Positions 27,215 to 34,993 are shown, counted from the first letter of the stretch. The stretch: DNA of 46,860 nucleotides from Cellulomonas massiliensis JC225 (GCF_000312005.1 NZ_HE978588.1:881137-927996); one strand, 5' to 3'. Notes: a model not told the origin generated them from the letters alone. A program made the numbers and translations.

Positions 27215-27643
27215 ATGAGGTCAGCGGGTCCGTCGAGGCGGAGGAGCGCCGGCACTCGAACGGCTCTCGACGTGCTCAGGCACTTCTTCCGCGGGAGTTC
27301 CTCCCCCGACGCTGACGAGGAGCTGATCCGGCAGGGCGGCGAGGTCGTGATGGTGTGCTGGATCGTGCCGGGATCGGGACGGCCCAGACGCTTCGACCTG
27401 ACGCTCGGCGAGACGGCGCAGGCTGCCGGGCGACTGCGCGACGCTCTCGGGCCGCCGCCCTACGGCGTGGTCTCGGTCTCGCCGGCCGAGTCCGCCTGGA
27501 TCGGCGGTCTGGCCATGAGCGATGTCACCGGCACCAGCGACGCCGGAGCGAGACGGTGGACCGTGAGCGTGCCGTCCCGGGACGTGAGGACGTTGCGCGG
27601 GGTCCTCTCCAGGATCTCGGCAGGTGCGCCGCACAGCGACTGA
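27215..27643 (+). CDS. Hypothetical protein, 142 residues
   Basis: ATG at 27215 is chosen for the GGAGGAG 9 nt before it. The N-terminus is Arg/Ser-rich, then LDVLRHFFRGSSSPDADEEL, a hydrophobic strand VVMVCWIVPG, RRFDLTLGETAQAAGRLRDA and SVSPAESAWIGGLAM. No signal peptide or membrane helix. The repeating helix-strand character is protein-like, but no family was recognised. A minus-strand open frame covers the same bases; I prefer the plus strand for its ribosome site and matching gene direction. Confidence 0.45.
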   Translation: MRSAGPSRRRSAGTRTALDVLRHFFRGSSSPDADEELIRQGGEVVMVCWIVPGSGRPRRFDLTLGETAQAAGRLRDALGPPPYGVVSVSPAESAWIGGLAMSDVTGTSDAGARRWTVSVPSRDVRTLRGVLSRISAGAPHSD

Positions 27644-27766
27644 TCGACGGGACGGCCGGCTTCGTCAAGGGGCCCCTCCTTGCAGAGGCATGCCCAGGTG
27701 ATGCGTCGACGCCCTTCAGGCGCGTCCGACGCGTGACGATGACGAGCGCGTGGATCTGAGCGCGCG

Positions 27767-28249
27767 ATGAAGGGCATTCGCGCGATGGCGCTCGTCTGCG
27801 CGACGGCGGCGACGGTGGCTGCGTGCGACCCGGGCCTGCCCACGGCAGGTCTCGCTCTCGTGCATGATCGGGACGGCGGCGTGGTGGTCGTCGTGCAGGC
27901 GTGCGAGGAGTTCACCGCGATCGAGCTCGGTCCGGGCGACGACTTCTGGGGGAAGGAGACCGTCGTTCTCCAGACCGGTGAACCTGAACGGCACGCGCGC
28001 ATCGACCTCGACGACGCGGAAGAGTGGTCGTTCGGCACCGGTTCAGCGACGACGCTCGGGGCCTTGCGCGCGCCGTTCTTCGCCCGGGTCGTGGCGCCCG
28101 AGGGCGGGGTCGTCGAGGTCGCTGCCTTCGATCGCACGCCCGAGCCGGGCCGAGCGCTCGCGGTCCAGCCCAGTGAGGACCCGCCTCTCGTCGACGTCCC
28201 GGCGGGAGACCTGGCGGACCTGCTCGCGGAGGCGTGCGCGTCTCGGTAG
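27767..28249 (+). CDS. Hypothetical lipoprotein, 160 residues
   Basis: The signal sequence MKGIRAMALVCATAATVAAC has a lipobox V-A-A-C with Cys20. The mature part holds beta-like segments (GVVVVVQACEEFTAIELGPG, ETVVLQTGEPERHARIDLDD, PFFARVVAPEGGVVEVAAF) and Cys at 46 and near the C-terminus, possibly a disulfide. No good ribosome site precedes ATG at 27767. The in-frame ATG at 27785 has AAGGG upstream but would cut the signal. It is the second Cys20 lipoprotein in this accessory region. Function unknown. Confidence 0.65.
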   Translation: MKGIRAMALVCATAATVAACDPGLPTAGLALVHDRDGGVVVVVQACEEFTAIELGPGDDFWGKETVVLQTGEPERHARIDLDDAEEWSFGTGSATTLGALRAPFFARVVAPEGGVVEVAAFDRTPEPGRALAVQPSEDPPLVDVPAGDLADLLAEACASR

Positions 28250-28297
28250 GCAGCGAATCGCACGGTCATGGTGAGACGACGAGGGAGACCAGAGCGG

Positions 28298-28534
28298 ATG
28301 GACGACGAGCCGCAGGAGCTGGGTCCCGTGTCATTCGTCCTCGCCGTCCTGCTGCTCCTGGTGGGCGCCGTGGCGACGTACACCTTCTATGCGGGGATGC
28401 TGGTGCCGGCGGTGGTGCTCACCGTGGTCGAGGCCGGCGGGATCGGTGCGTTCGCCGTCCGCCACCAGCGGTGGGCAGCGGCGCGTGAGCGAGCCGCGGG
28501 AGGCGACGAGGACTCGCCGGCGGGATCGGCTTGA
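28298..28534 (+). CDS. Hypothetical membrane protein, 78 residues
   Basis: MDDEPQELGPVSFVLAVLLL starts at ATG 28298, with GAGGGAGA about 10 nt upstream. Two hydrophobic segments (FVLAVLLLLVGAVATYTFYA and VPAVVLTVVEAGGIGAFAV) with a very short turn form a hairpin-like pair. The tail is charged and Ala-rich. Last gene of the accessory run; 28535-28776 beyond it shows nothing supportable. Confidence 0.55.
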   Translation: MDDEPQELGPVSFVLAVLLLLVGAVATYTFYAGMLVPAVVLTVVEAGGIGAFAVRHQRWAAARERAAGGDEDSPAGSA

Positions 28535-28776
28535 GGAGCTCGTCCACCTTGGGCGTCGCCAGGGCACGCCGGACATCGCCGCGGACAACCGCCGCGCGAC
28601 GGCCGCGGCGCAGTCGTCGAAGTCGTCGGCGACGGACATCAGCCAGATGACCATGGCGACGAGCACTCCGGCGTGCCCGAGGACCACCCGAGCGCCTGGA
28701 GCGTGTCGCGCCGCATGGCGCGAGTCTGCTCCCTCGACGGGCGGCGTCGTGCGCGCTCGGAGGGCGACCTGCGGCC

Positions 28777-29715
28777 TCAGACCGCGGGTGGGATCGCGAC
28801 GACCTTCCCGTGGACCTGCCCGGCCTCGGCGCGCTGGTGAACCGTCGGCAGGTCGCTCAGGGGCACCCGGTCGGCGATCGCGACGTGCAGCTCGCCGCTG
28901 TCGACGAGCGCGACGAGGTCCGCGAGCACCGCGGCGTCCGGGTGGACGTAGATCGTCACCGCCCGCACCCCGCGGGCCTCGTCGCTCGGCGTCGGGACGC
29001 GGGGCGTCGTGGAGACGACGACCCCGCCGTCACGCACCCGAGCGGCCAGGGCGGCGAAGTCGTCCGGCGTGATCGGGGCGAGGTTGAGCAGCACGTCGAC
29101 GGGCTCGGTCACGGCGTCGAGCAGGGAGGTGGTCGTGTGGTCGACGACCTCGTCCGCGCCGGCGTCGACGACGAGCGAGCGGCTTCGCGGGCTCGCGGTC
29201 GCGATGACGTGCGCGCCGGCGCGCTTCGCGAGCTGGACGGCGTAGCCGCCGACGGGGCCGCCCGCGCCGTTGACCAGCAGGCGCTGACCCGACCGGAGCC
29301 CGGCGGCCTCGAAGAGCGCCTGCGAGGCGGTCAGCCCGACGGAGGGCAGGCCCGCGGCGTCGGCGAGCGGGATGCTCGTCGGGGCGGGGACGAGCGCGTC
29401 CGCCGGCGCGACGACGAACTGCGCCGCCGAGCCGTCCGCCGCCATGGGGATGAACCCGACGACGTCGTCGCCGACGGCCAGCCCGTCGACCTCCGGCCCT
29501 AGGGCGTCCACGGTGCCGGAGACGTCGTAGCCGGGGACGTGGGGGAGCGTCACGGGGATGGGGAGGAAGCCGCCGCGGATGCCGCCGTCGGCGGGGTTGA
29601 ACGCCGAGCCGGCGACGCGCAGGCGCACCTGCCCGGCGCCGGGCGTCGGCACGTCGGCGTCCTCGTACCGCAGGACCTCGGGGCCGCCTGTCTCGTGGAA
29701 CCGCACTGCCTTCAT
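28777..29715 (-). CDS. NADP-dependent oxidoreductase, quinone oxidoreductase-like MDR family
   Basis: 312 residues, medium-chain dehydrogenase fold. It starts MKAVRFHETGGPEVLRYED, the usual quinone-oxidoreductase N-terminus, followed by AFNPADGGIRGG and PHVPGYDVSGTV. The Rossmann NADP-binding loop is NGAGGPVGGYAVQLAKRAGA. Zinc-ligand cysteines are absent, so it is a zinc-free enzyme reducing quinones or activated carbonyls. The ATG at 29715 has AGAGGAA upstream. It lies 103 nt downstream of the MarR-TetR fusion regulator on the same strand, with a dyad in between, and near an Old Yellow Enzyme. Together they suggest an electrophile or quinone response. Confidence 0.9.
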   Translation of the reverse strand: MKAVRFHETGGPEVLRYEDADVPTPGAGQVRLRVAGSAFNPADGGIRGGFLPIPVTLPHVPGYDVSGTVDALGPEVDGLAVGDDVVGFIPMAADGSAAQFVVAPADALVPAPTSIPLADAAGLPSVGLTASQALFEAAGLRSGQRLLVNGAGGPVGGYAVQLAKRAGAHVIATASPRSRSLVVDAGADEVVDHTTTSLLDAVTEPVDVLLNLAPITPDDFAALAARVRDGGVVVSTTPRVPTPSDEARGVRAVTIYVHPDAAVLADLVALVDSGELHVAIADRVPLSDLPTVHQRAEAGQVHGKVVAIPPAV

Positions 29716-29773
29716 GGCTCTGTTCCTCTCGGTGGGGTGCGGGCTGGAGCCGCACGGCCTCACCGTAGCGCCT

Positions 29774-29795
29774 AAGCGGACGATGGCGTCCGGTT
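29774..29795. promoter_or_regulatory. TetR-like operator dyad upstream of the oxidoreductase
   Basis: AAgCGGACG-atgg-CGTCCGgTT: two 6-bp arms match perfectly and A-A/T-T pairs continue after one mismatch. It lies 59 nt before the oxidoreductase start and 24 nt after the regulator stop. The CGGAC-N-GTCCG form is a common TetR-family operator type in actinobacteria. Confidence 0.55.
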
Positions 29796-29818
29796 TCACC
29801 CCGGGCGGAACGCGACCC

Positions 29819-30862
29819 TCACGCCGGGGCGGCGATCGCGCGCAGGAAGAGCGCGCGCTGCTCCGCCGCGGCCTCGTCCCAGCCGGGGAACGTCGTCATC
29901 GGCTGCGCGAGCATCGCCCCGAACCGCACGACGGTCCAGCCGGTCACGTCCGGACGGACGGAGCCGTCGCTGTGACCCCGCTCGATGATCGCGGCGATGA
30001 GGCCCTTCAGCCGGTCGCGCAGCGCCGCCGACTCGGTGCCCTCCGTGAGCGGCGCGCCGTGCAGCGGCAGGACGTACTCGTCCCGGTGGGCGAACGTGCG
30101 GCTGAGGTAGCGGTCGATCGCGTCGAGCCCGGAGCTCGCCGACGCCAGCGCGTCCTCCGCCTCGGCGACGAGGAGCCGGTAGGCCCGGACCTGCAGGGCC
30201 TCGAGCAGGGCCTCACGGTTGGGGTAGCGCCGGTACAGCGTCCCGACGCCCACGCCGGCCTCGGCCGCGATCTGCGCCATCGGGACGGACCTGTCCGCGC
30301 CGAGGCCGGCCCGGACGGCGGCCGCGATCAGGCGCTCCGCGTTCTCGGCGGCGTCCTTGCGCAGGCCGGAGGCCGGCTCGGCCGGGGGGACGGCACCGGT
30401 GCCGGCCGGCGCCGGCGCAGCGTTCTCGCCGCCCAGCGCACCCTCGAGCAGGCCCAGAGCCGCGAGGGCCTGCCCCTGCTCGGCGCCGGTGAGCTCGCTC
30501 GCCGTCCGCTGCTCCAGCTCGCGCCAGGCGTTCTCCACCTTCTCCCGCAGGGCGTGGCTCGCGCGGGTGGGCGCGACGATCATCACCCGCCGGTCGGAGG
30601 ACGAGGGCGTGCGGGTGACGAGGCCCGCCTTCTCCAGCCGGGTCACGCTGCGGGTCAGGCTGGGCGCGTCCGACTCGACCGCCGCGGCGAGGTCGGTCAT
30701 CCGCTGCGGGCCGCGCGTCCACAGCGTCATGAGCACGAGCTCCTGGCCGGGGTACAGGCCGGCGTCGCGGAGCAGGCGCCCGGCGATCGCCTTGTGCGCG
30801 CGGGCGACCCGGAAGATCGCGTGGCTCACCGGCGCGAGGGACTCCAGCGACCGGTCGACCAT
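29819..30862 (-). CDS. Fused MarR-TetR transcriptional regulator
   Basis: One uninterrupted 347-residue frame with two DNA-binding domains. Residues 1-142 are a MarR winged helix: helix LRDAGLYPGQELVLMTLW, recognition region MTDLAAAVESDAPSLTRSVT, wing LVTRTPSSSDRRVMIV. Residues 143-166 form an Ala/Pro/Gly linker. Residues 167-347 are a complete TetR protein: LRKDAAENAERLIAAA, helix-turn-helix MAQIAAEAGVGVGTLYRRYP with NREALLEAL, then a ligand/dimer domain. Both domains look intact. The ATG at 30862 is divergent from the Old Yellow Enzyme gene (99 nt between). The likely role is repression of the flanking redox genes. I know of no common family with this layout; a sequencing artefact is unlikely because the frame is continuous. 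Confidence 0.88.
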   Translation of the reverse strand: MVDRSLESLAPVSHAIFRVARAHKAIAGRLLRDAGLYPGQELVLMTLWTRGPQRMTDLAAAVESDAPSLTRSVTRLEKAGLVTRTPSSSDRRVMIVAPTRASHALREKVENAWRELEQRTASELTGAEQGQALAALGLLEGALGGENAAPAPAGTGAVPPAEPASGLRKDAAENAERLIAAAVRAGLGADRSVPMAQIAAEAGVGVGTLYRRYPNREALLEALQVRAYRLLVAEAEDALASASSGLDAIDRYLSRTFAHRDEYVLPLHGAPLTEGTESAALRDRLKGLIAAIIERGHSDGSVRPDVTGWTVVRFGAMLAQPMTTFPGWDEAAAEQRALFLRAIAAPA

Positions 30863-30882
30863 CCCCCGAGCCTACCGAGGAG

Positions 30883-30896
30883 CTTGCTCGAGCAAG
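30883..30896. promoter_or_regulatory. MarR-like operator dyad in the divergent region
   Basis: CTTGCTCGAGCAAG is a perfect 14-bp palindrome 21 nt before the regulator start. The half-site AGCTTGYTCG occurs again at 30914-30923, 33 bp away (about three helical turns), 38 nt before the Old Yellow Enzyme start. MarR operators are typically short dyads of this kind. Confidence 0.6.
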
Positions 30897-30961
30897 GAAT
30901 GCAGATCGCGCGGAGCTTGTTCGGCTAACGACATCGCCACGCCTCGACCGAAGGACCGACC

Positions 30962-32065
30962 ATGAGCCCCACCGCGTTCGACCCCCTGACCGCCGGCGCC
31001 CTCGCGCTGCGCAACCGCATCGTGATGGCCCCGATGACGCGCAGCCGCGCGGGCGACACCCGGGCCACCCCCGACATGGCGACCTACTACGCGCAGCGCG
31101 CGGGCGCCGGCCTGATCGTCACGGAGGGCATCCAGCCGTCGGCCGTCGGCCAGGGCTACCCCGCCACGCCGGGTCTGCACACCGCCGAGCAGGTCGCGTC
31201 GTGGCGCCGCGTCACGGACGCCGTGCACGACGGGGGCGGGCAGATCGTCGCCCAGCTCATGCACACCGGGCGGATCGGCCACCCGAGCAACACGGAGGCC
31301 GTCGGCCACGGCGCGCTCACCCCGGTTGGGCCGTCCGCGGTGGCGGCCGCGGGCCCCCTGTTCACCGCCGCCGGCCTGCAGGAGCACGTCGTCCCCGAGG
31401 AGCTCACGGCCGCGCAGGTCGCCGGGACGATCGAGGACTTCGCGGCGGCGGCGCGGAACGCCGTCGAGGCGGGCTTCGACGGCGTCGAGATCCACGGCGC
31501 CAACGGCTACCTGGTGCACCAGTTCCTCTCGACGAACGCCAACCGGCGCACCGACGAGTGGGGCGGGTCGGTCGAGAACCGGATCCGCTTCGCGCTCCAG
31601 GTCACCCGGGCGGTCACCGAGGCGATCGGGCCGGAGCGCACCGGCATCCGCCTCTCGCCGAACAACGGCCTCGGCGACACCGTGGAGGACGACTACGCCG
31701 AGCTGTACCCGGAGCTCGTCCGGCGGCTCGGCGGGTTCGGCCTCGCCTACCTGCACCTCATCGAGGCGGGCGACCCGGCCCTGACCCCGCAGCTGCGGCG
31801 GATCTGGCCCGGCGCGCTCGTCCTCAACCCGGTCAGCGGCCCGGACCTCGCGACGCAGACCTCGCGGCTCGACCTCGTCGCGAGCGGCGCGGCGGACGCC
31901 GTCTCCTTCGCGCGCCTGTTCATCGCCAACCCCGACCTGGTCACGCGCCTCGCCCGCGGCGCAGACCTCGCGGCTCCCGACCTCAGCAAGGCCTACGGCG
32001 GCGACCGCACGGGCTACACCGACTACCCGACTCTCGACGAGCAGGGCGTCGCGACGGCGTCCTGA
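30962..32065 (+). CDS. Old Yellow Enzyme family alkene reductase (NADH:flavin oxidoreductase)
   Basis: 367 residues, FMN-binding TIM barrel that reduces activated C=C bonds, quinones or nitro-esters. Landmarks are LRNRIVMAPMTRSRAG, GAGLIVTEGIQPS, QIVAQLMHTGRIGHP, and the catalytic His/Asn pair in IHGANGYLVHQFLS. NRRTDEWGGSVENR and SFARLFIANPDL (phosphate-binding end) complete the fold. It is closest in style to NemA-type enzymes. The ATG at 30962 follows GAAGGACCGACC. Divergent from the MarR-TetR regulator, with candidate operators between them. Confidence 0.94.
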   Translation: MSPTAFDPLTAGALALRNRIVMAPMTRSRAGDTRATPDMATYYAQRAGAGLIVTEGIQPSAVGQGYPATPGLHTAEQVASWRRVTDAVHDGGGQIVAQLMHTGRIGHPSNTEAVGHGALTPVGPSAVAAAGPLFTAAGLQEHVVPEELTAAQVAGTIEDFAAAARNAVEAGFDGVEIHGANGYLVHQFLSTNANRRTDEWGGSVENRIRFALQVTRAVTEAIGPERTGIRLSPNNGLGDTVEDDYAELYPELVRRLGGFGLAYLHLIEAGDPALTPQLRRIWPGALVLNPVSGPDLATQTSRLDLVASGAADAVSFARLFIANPDLVTRLARGADLAAPDLSKAYGGDRTGYTDYPTLDEQGVATAS

Positions 32066-32069
32066 CGAC

Positions 32070-32107
32070 GCGGCAGGCCGGGTCCGCCCTGGGACCCGGC
32101 CTGCCGC
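32070..32107. terminator. Bidirectional terminator
   Basis: Perfect 16-bp stem GCGGCAGGCCGGGTCC / GGACCCGGCCTGCCGC with loop GCCCTG. It separates the Old Yellow Enzyme gene from the convergent ABC permease gene. Confidence 0.85.
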
Positions 32108-32116
32108 ACCCGACGG

Positions 32117-32878
32117 TCAGCGGAACGACCGGCGGTACACCCGGGCCGCGAGGACCCACCCGACGACGAGGATCCCGACGCACCAGGCCACGGCACCCCA
32201 CACGTCGGAGGCCACCGCGTGCCCGTCCAGCAGCCCTCGCACCGCGTCGACCACGACGGTCACCGGCTGGTGCTCGGCGAACACGCGGACCGGCGTCGGC
32301 ATCGTCTCGGTCGGCACGAACGCCGAGCTGATGAACGGCAGGAAGATCAGCGGGTAGGAGAACGCGCTCGCGCCCTCGACCGACGACGCCGACAGGCCCG
32401 CGATCACGGCCAGCCAGGTCAGCGCGAGCGTGAAGAGCACGAGGATCGTCACGACGCCGAGCCACGCCAGCGGGCTCGCGGGGGAGCGGAACCCCATGAG
32501 CAGCGCCACGCCGACGACGAGCGCGAGCGACACCAGGTTCGCGGTCACCGACGTCGTGACGTGGGCCCAGAGAACCCCGGAGCGGGGGATCGGCATCGAG
32601 CGGAACCGTTCGAACACCCCCGTCGAGACGTCCATGAACAGGCGGTAGGCCGTGTACGAGACGCCCGAGGCGATGGTGATGAGCAGGATGCCCGGCAGCA
32701 GGTAGCCGACGTAGGAGTCGGAGCCGGTGCTGATCGCGCCGCCGAGCACGTAGACGAACAGCAGCATGATCGCGACCGGCGTGACGGCGGTCGTGATGAC
32801 GGTGTCCGGGCTGCGGGTGACGTGGCGCAGGGTCCGGCCCGTGAGGGCGGCGGTCTCGCTGATCGCGTGCGTGGTCAT
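32117..32878 (-). CDS. ABC-2 type transporter permease (DrrB-like)
   Basis: 253 residues, six membrane helices. It begins with the typical polar N-terminus (ALTGRTLRHVTRSPDTVI) then AVTPVAIMLLFVYVLGGAI. The ABC-2 signature region reads ASAFSYPLIFLPFISSAFVP, followed by VFAEHQPVTVVVDAVRGLLD. Family members export drugs, antibiotics or lipids with an ATPase partner. ATG at 32878 overlaps the ATPase stop (ATGA). Last gene of a four-gene operon with a PadR regulator. Confidence 0.93.
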   Translation of the reverse strand: MTTHAISETAALTGRTLRHVTRSPDTVITTAVTPVAIMLLFVYVLGGAISTGSDSYVGYLLPGILLITIASGVSYTAYRLFMDVSTGVFERFRSMPIPRSGVLWAHVTTSVTANLVSLALVVGVALLMGFRSPASPLAWLGVVTILVLFTLALTWLAVIAGLSASSVEGASAFSYPLIFLPFISSAFVPTETMPTPVRVFAEHQPVTVVVDAVRGLLDGHAVASDVWGAVAWCVGILVVGWVLAARVYRRSFR

Positions 32879-33672
32879 GGCGTCGCCTCCGGGGCGGGCT
32901 CGCCGGCCGGCGCGGTCGCGCGGACGGGGCCGACGACGGCGAGGAAGACCTCCTCGAGCGTCGGCTGCTTCTCGACGTACTCGACGCGGGCGGGCGGCAG
33001 CAGCCGCTTGAGCTCCGCGATGGTGCCGTTCACCACGACGCGCCCCTCGTGCAGGATCGCGACCTGGTCGGCGAGCTGCTCGGCCTCCTCCAGGTACTGC
33101 GTCGTGAGCAGGACGGTCGTGCCCTGACGCGCGAGCTCCCCGACGGCGCGCCACACCTCGGCGCGGCCCTGCGGGTCGAGCCCGGTCGTGGGCTCGTCGA
33201 GGAAGATCACGGGCGGGTCGCCGACGAGGCTCATGGCGATGTCGAGCCGGCGGCGCATGCCGCCGGAGTAGGTGGCGACGCGCTTGCCGCCCGCCTCCGT
33301 GAGCGAGAACCGCTCGAGCAGCTCGTCCGCGACCGCGCCCGGGTCCGGTACGTGCCGCAGCCGGGCGACGAGAACGAGGTTCTCGCGCCCGCTGAGGATC
33401 TCGTCGACCGCCGCGAACTGGCCGGTCAGGGAGATCGCCCCGCGGACCTGGGCCGGCTGCGTCGCGACGTCGAACCCCGCGACGCTCGCGGAGCCCGCGT
33501 CGGCGCGCAGCAGCGTCGCAAGGATCCGGACGAGCGTCGTCTTGCCCGCCCCGTTGGAGCCGAGCAGCGCGGTGATGCTGCCCCGAGGGACGGTGAGGTC
33601 GACCCCGCGCAGCACGGGCGCGTCGCCGTAGGCCTTCTCGAGCCCGTGGACGTCGATCACGGCGGCGCTCAC
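32875..33672 (-). CDS. ABC transporter ATP-binding protein (DrrA-like)
   Basis: 265 residues. Walker A is GSNGAGKTT, the Q-loop is ISLTGQFAAVDEILSGRENL, the signature is YSGGMRRRLDIA, Walker B is VIFLDEPTTGLDP, and the H-region is VLLTTQYLEEAEQL. The C-terminal extension (RVEYVEKQPTLEEVFLAVVG) is the DrrA-type tail. It energises the permease encoded just downstream. The GTG at 33672 overlaps the DUF1048 stop (GTGA). The substrate is unknown; drug or toxic-compound export is the usual role. Confidence 0.95.
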   Translation of the reverse strand: MSAAVIDVHGLEKAYGDAPVLRGVDLTVPRGSITALLGSNGAGKTTLVRILATLLRADAGSASVAGFDVATQPAQVRGAISLTGQFAAVDEILSGRENLVLVARLRHVPDPGAVADELLERFSLTEAGGKRVATYSGGMRRRLDIAMSLVGDPPVIFLDEPTTGLDPQGRAEVWRAVGELARQGTTVLLTTQYLEEAEQLADQVAILHEGRVVVNGTIAELKRLLPPARVEYVEKQPTLEEVFLAVVGPVRATAPAGEPAPEATP

Positions 33673-34037
33673 CGCTCGCCCTCCGTCCCGTCGTGCGCGG
33701 CGGCCTCGTCGATCGCCCGGGCGAGACGCACGCGCTCGCGGTCGACCCATCCGCCCTCGGAGTAGTTCCGGACGAACGCCTCGACGAACTCGACCGGGTC
33801 GTCGCCGACGACCTCGCGGACGGGCGTGCCGTCGGCGGCGGCCTGCTCGAACAGGTCCGCCAGGTCCTCGAACATCGTCGCCGCGAGCGTCCCGTCGCCC
33901 GGGCCGGCGTGCATGAGGTAGCGCTCGATCGCCCCGACCGCCTGCCGGTAGCCCTCGGGCAGCCGGGCGGTGCGGGCCTTGTACTGACGCCAGCGGCGCT
34001 TCTCGCCGACCATCTTGCTGATGATCCCCATGGTCAT
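33669..34037 (-). CDS. DUF1048 family protein
   Basis: 122 residues, soluble and helical. GEKRRWRQYKARTARLPEGY, then YRQAVGAIERYLMH and a central FEDLADLFEQAAADGTPVRE with VVGDDPVEFVEAFVRNYSEG match DUF1048, a small-helical-bundle family nearly always found beside PadR regulators and ABC exporters. Its biochemical role is unknown. The ATG at 34037 overlaps the padR stop (ATGA). M3 at 34031 is a less likely start. Confidence 0.9.
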   Translation of the reverse strand: MTMGIISKMVGEKRRWRQYKARTARLPEGYRQAVGAIERYLMHAGPGDGTLAATMFEDLADLFEQAAADGTPVREVVGDDPVEFVEAFVRNYSEGGWVDRERVRLARAIDEAAAHDGTEGER

Positions 34038-34363
34038 CGCTCCCCTTCTCGGAGCCGCTCCAGCCGCCCGGCCAGGAAGCCCCACGTGGTCCAGAACTCG
34101 TCCAGCTGCTCGCGTCCGCGCGCGTTGAGGGCGTACACCTTGCGCGGCGGGCCCTTCTCGGACGGGACCTTCTCGACGTCCACGAGCTCGCGCTGCTCGA
34201 TGCGCACGAGCACGGCGTAGACGGTCCCCTCGGCGATGTCGGAGAAGCCCTGGTCGCGCAGCCACGCCGTGATCTCCGCCCCGTAGGCGCGGCGGGTGGC
34301 CAGGATCGCCAGGACGATCCCCTCGAGGATCCCCTTGAGCATCTCGGTCGCCTGCTTGCCCAT
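34034..34363 (-). CDS. PadR family transcriptional regulator
   Basis: 109 residues. The winged-helix domain is clear: MLKGILEGIVLAILATRRAY, GAEITAWLRDQGFSDIAEGT, VYAVLVRIEQRELVDVEKV and GPPRKVYALNARGREQLDEF, with the conserved GTVYA and RKVYALN motifs. ATG at 34363 is chosen because AAGGGAGG lies 4 nt upstream; GTG at 34378 would add five residues. It probably represses its own DUF1048/ABC operon through the long dyad at 34379-34420, which overlaps the promoter. Confidence 0.93.
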   Translation of the reverse strand: MGKQATEMLKGILEGIVLAILATRRAYGAEITAWLRDQGFSDIAEGTVYAVLVRIEQRELVDVEKVPSEKGPPRKVYALNARGREQLDEFWTTWGFLAGRLERLREGER

Positions 34364-34378
34364 CGGCCCTCCCTTCAC

Positions 34379-34420
34379 TACTCAGCATCACTGACTACCG
34401 GTACATAGTAACGCTGAGTA
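34379..34420. promoter_or_regulatory. 42-bp operator-like dyad of the padR operon
   Basis: The outer arms TACTCAGC and GCTGAGTA match perfectly and the exact centre is TACCGGTA. Over the 21-bp half-site, 16 positions are symmetric. It lies 15 nt upstream of the padR start. Confidence 0.7.
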
Positions 34421-34432
34421 CTGAACGCGCAA
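34405..34432 (-). promoter_or_regulatory. Promoter of the padR-DUF1048-ABC operon
   Basis: On the minus strand TTGCGC (34427-34432) and TACTAT (34405-34410) are 16 nt apart. The -10 lies within the dyad, consistent with autorepression. Confidence 0.5.
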
Positions 34433-34459
34433 GGGTCTTCTTCGCGGGGGTCGGACGGG

Positions 34460-34954
34460 TCAGCGCGCGGGGAGCGGGCGCTGCATGAGGACGACCTCGA
34501 AGCCCGGGCGGTCGGTCACGCCGACGGGCTCGAAGCCCCACGAGCGGTAGACGTCGTCGAGGTGCTGGTTCGACGACCGGTGGTCGAGCCGGAGCCAGGA
34601 GGCGCCCGCCTCGCGCGCCCGGGCGTCGGCCCACTCGACGAGCGCCCGCCCGAGGCCGGAGCCGGACGCGCGCCGGTCGACCATGAGCCCGTGCACGTAC
34701 AGCGCCGGCGCGTCGTCGTCGCCCCAGTACTCGGGGTCGCTCGTCACGACGCGCGCGCTGGCGACGACGCCCTCGTCGTCCCGCACGACCCACCACTGGC
34801 CGTCGGCCACCTGGGCCGCGACGCGCTCGAGCGGCATCGACCCGACGGGCCACTGGTCGATGCCGCGGGCCGCCATCCAGTCCTCGAGCGAGCGCCGCAG
34901 CGCGTGGATCGCCGCGGCGTCAGCGGCGACGGCCTGCTCGGGGGTCACGGTCAC
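34460..34954 (-). CDS. GNAT family N-acetyltransferase
   Basis: 164 residues from GTG at 34954 (VTVTPEQ; a second GTG six nt later is possible). The acetyl-CoA-binding motif is VHGLMVDRRASGSGLGRALV with EWADARAREAG, where the R-x-x-G-x-G-L/A loop reads RASGSGLG. DHRSSNQHLDDVYRSWGFEP is the usual motif B. It is a stand-alone enzyme of unknown substrate. An acidic ARGIDQWPVGS segment resembles acetyltransferases annotated as acting on amino acids or small amines. Confidence 0.88.
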   Translation of the reverse strand: MTVTPEQAVAADAAAIHALRRSLEDWMAARGIDQWPVGSMPLERVAAQVADGQWWVVRDDEGVVASARVVTSDPEYWGDDDAPALYVHGLMVDRRASGSGLGRALVEWADARAREAGASWLRLDHRSSNQHLDDVYRSWGFEPVGVTDRPGFEVVLMQRPLPAR

Positions 34955-34993
34955 CCGTCCGAGCGTAGGTGCCCGCCCGGGCACCCGGCGCGC

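Noticed and set aside
28535..28776. Continuation of a gene after the 78-residue membrane protein
   Set aside because: Frames here are Arg/Ala-rich shadows with no start signals or homology.
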